A stretch of DNA of 6,710 nucleotides from Pseudomonadota bacterium (GTDB lineage Bacteria > Desulfobacterota > Desulfobulbia > Desulfobulbales > JAGXFP01), in NCBI GenBank assembly GCA_030673265.1, contig DAOVJK010000170.1, forward strand, positions 1 through 6,710. Direction: 5' to 3'. The notes beneath the pieces are model-generated. The model saw only the letters and a list, made by a program, of their open reading frames with translations, was not told the DNA's origin and did not search any database. Positions 5,786-6,710 of the stretch are shown in pieces. Position 1 is the stretch's first letter; the number at the start of each line of letters is the position of its first letter. A program made the position numbers and the translations under genes.

Positions 5786-5812
5786 TTTAAGATGGCAGCC
5801 ATCCATCTTAAA
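5786..5812. repeat. Perfect 10-bp-arm hairpin
   Basis: TTTAAGATGG (5786-5795) and CCATCTTAAA (5803-5812) are perfect inverted repeats around a 7-base loop. On the minus strand the hairpin is followed by TTCATCTTTTACTATT, only moderately T-rich, so it might be a weak terminator for the DUF445 gene whose stop lies 220 bases upstream. It could equally be an operator or the end of a lost mobile element. No second copy is in the window. Confidence 0.5.
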
Positions 5813-5825
5813 CTAAGCAATATTT

Positions 5826-6014
5826 ATGGTGTTTACTGGCGTTCTTAAAGGCCAGGCGTTGGATATGATCCAGATCTTTATTTCAGAAGCTGGCAAGTCA
5901 GATGGGAGCTTTTACAAATATTTTTACTATCGGGATCGGCTTTTTTGTTAAAGATTGTTTCATGAACTCTATATGCGCATAGTGGTGACGGTGGGCATTG
6001 ATTTACCGCATCTC
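5826..6014 (+). pseudogene. Decayed TetR/AcrR-family repressor fragment (helix-turn-helix only)
   Basis: From an ATG at 5826 without a ribosome-binding site the frame reads ALDMIQIFISEAGKSDGSFY and then KYFYYRDRLF. This matches the helix-turn-helix of TetR-type repressors, whose signature is I-A-x-x-A-G-V-S-x-G-S-F-Y-x-Y-F-x-S-R/K-x-x-L-F. The frame stops at TAA 5949-5951 and stays open for another 20 codons (RLFHELYM...) to a TAA at 6012-6014. Intact relatives are about 190-220 residues. Here the first helix is unrecognisable and the ligand-binding domain is absent. It is on the opposite strand from its neighbours. Assigned by motif only, with moderate confidence that it is a relic. Confidence 0.42.
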
Positions 6015-6035
6015 TAAGCTGTTGAGAAAAAATGA

Positions 6036-6710
6036 TTAGAGGCTAAGCAAAAAGAACAGATTAAAGAGACCGATGATGAAGCCAAGCAGGCCGCCGAACA
6101 GGTTGATGTATTTGAACTGTTCCTGCATGATGCTCAATAGTAGCTCTTCCAGTTTTAAAAGGTCGAGGGAGTCGACTTTGCGGGTGACGATCTCTTTGAT
6201 GTTCAGCGAGTCGATCAGGTCAGGGACCTCTTTAATCAGAATACTACTGGTCTGTTCAAGGAGAAAGTCGTTGATTCCTTCCTTGACCTTTCTTGGTAGA
6301 AAAGATTCCAGGCGACCAATGGGGCTGGTCAGTAATTTCCTTTCGACCAGGTCGGTAAGCAGCCGGTCCAGCAGGCGTTTGAAATTACGGGAACGGATCA
6401 TGTTGATTATCTCAACGGTGGCCCAGTTCTTGGCTTCTTTGGGGCCGTTGGTCCCGAACAGAATTGTTAATAATTCGTTAAGGTCACGATCTTGTTGGTC
6501 CTTGAAGGTGTTTTGCAACAGGTTACTGATTGCCTTGGTGGTGGCGGGATCTCGCAGGAAGGACATGATCTGGCCGGCTACTGCGCCTCTACCAGTGGCA
6601 ATCTTGTCCTGATCTACATCCTTGAGTAATTCGGCCAACGGGGTGTGGAGCAGGAGGTCGACCTTTTCCCGGAGCACTGCCGCGACCCTTACCTGAACTT
6701 TTGCATCCAA
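6036..6710 (-). CDS. DUF445-family membrane protein, partial (N-terminus beyond right edge)
   Basis: The last 224 codons of a DUF445 (PF04286) protein are visible. Family members are membrane-anchored proteins of unknown function, usually with hydrophobic segments at both ends of a long helical middle. Visible here are a charged, helix-rich body with repeated amphipathic stretches, and the family's characteristic ending: KVDSLDLLKLEELLLSIMQE, then the FKYINLFGGLLGFIIGLFNL block, which forms the C-terminal membrane segment (about 202-223 of the visible part). The codon at the window edge is TTG and could be read as a start, but the family's N-terminal membrane region is missing, so the gene almost certainly continues to the right. 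The next gene leftward is over 500 bases away, so it is not in an operon with the kinase. Family call confident, function unknown. Confidence 0.85.
   Translation of the reverse strand: MDAKVQVRVAAVLREKVDLLLHTPLAELLKDVDQDKIATGRGAVAGQIMSFLRDPATTKAISNLLQNTFKDQQDRDLNELLTILFGTNGPKEAKNWATVEIINMIRSRNFKRLLDRLLTDLVERKLLTSPIGRLESFLPRKVKEGINDFLLEQTSSILIKEVPDLIDSLNIKEIVTRKVDSLDLLKLEELLLSIMQEQFKYINLFGGLLGFIIGLFNLFFLLSL

Larger units (their letters stand above)
5506..6035. other. 530-base gene-poor region between the DUF445 gene and the kinase
   Basis: No intact gene fits here on either strand. The region holds, left to right, the open 39-codon extension of the kinase frame, the interrupted inverted repeat, a possible receiver-domain tail, a small palindrome AATCAG-AAT-CTGATT (5670-5684), the perfect hairpin and the TetR-like fragment. 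The many short fragments with stops suggest former genes in advanced decay. No clear terminator for the DUF445 gene was found; a CTCTAA/TTAGAG pair at 6012-6041 overlaps its stop but is too weak to call. Confidence 0.6.

Noticed and set aside
6012..6041. CTCTAA/TTAGAG pair as terminator of the DUF445 gene
   Set aside because: Only six A/T-rich pairs around an 18-base loop, overlapping the stop codon, with no proper T-run after it.
6073..6612. 179-codon open frame on the + strand
   Set aside because: It is antisense to the DUF445 gene. Its serine/arginine-rich, low-complexity product is typical of a mirror frame of a leucine-rich protein.
1..6710. CRISPR array, tRNA, rRNA, riboswitch or intact insertion sequence
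   Set aside because: No regularly spaced repeats, no cloverleaf with CCA end, no rRNA-like stretch and no complete transposase gene were seen on reading both strands by eye.

Overview
The window looks like chromosomal DNA from a Gram-negative anaerobe, most likely a member of the Desulfobacterota (former Deltaproteobacteria). This is inferred from gene style only: a folate-dependent TrmFO, an adenylate kinase with a four-cysteine LID, and a multi-PAS hybrid histidine kinase with a CxxCH sensor domain. No 16S or other decisive marker is present. All five substantial genes lie on the minus strand, so transcription runs right to left.

Right to left: a DUF445-family membrane protein is cut by the right edge (6036-6710). 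Next is a 530-base stretch (5506-6035) with no intact gene. It holds a decayed TetR-like helix-turn-helix fragment on the + strand, a 10-bp-arm hairpin, a possible receiver-domain tail and a long interrupted inverted repeat. Then comes a large membrane-bound hybrid sensor kinase (2851-5505): Tll0287-like/DUF3365 sensor with CxxCH, two PAS domains, HisKA, HATPase and a receiver domain.

The 340 bases after the kinase hold a small molecular wreck. The N-terminal part of a response-regulator gene (2781 to 2651, minus) carries a one-base frameshift and an in-frame stop. It ends abruptly at what looks like the right terminal inverted repeat of an IS3-family insertion sequence (about 2624-2650). The last ~40 codons of that element's transposase survive on the + strand (2531-2662). 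The kinase therefore probably once had a cotranscribed partner regulator that was destroyed by IS insertion and later deletion.

Further left are a class I SAM-dependent methyltransferase of the Methyltransf_32/GSTCD-METTL25 type (1674-2510), whose start abuts the IS scar, a 238-base gap with a 22-codon reading frame on the + strand, adenylate kinase (785-1432) with a rho-independent terminator, and the N-terminal 189 codons of trmFO (left edge to 569). The housekeeping genes adk and trmFO appear separately transcribed. I see no CRISPR array, tRNA, rRNA or intact mobile element. The main point of interest is the decayed two-component locus rather than a new intact system.
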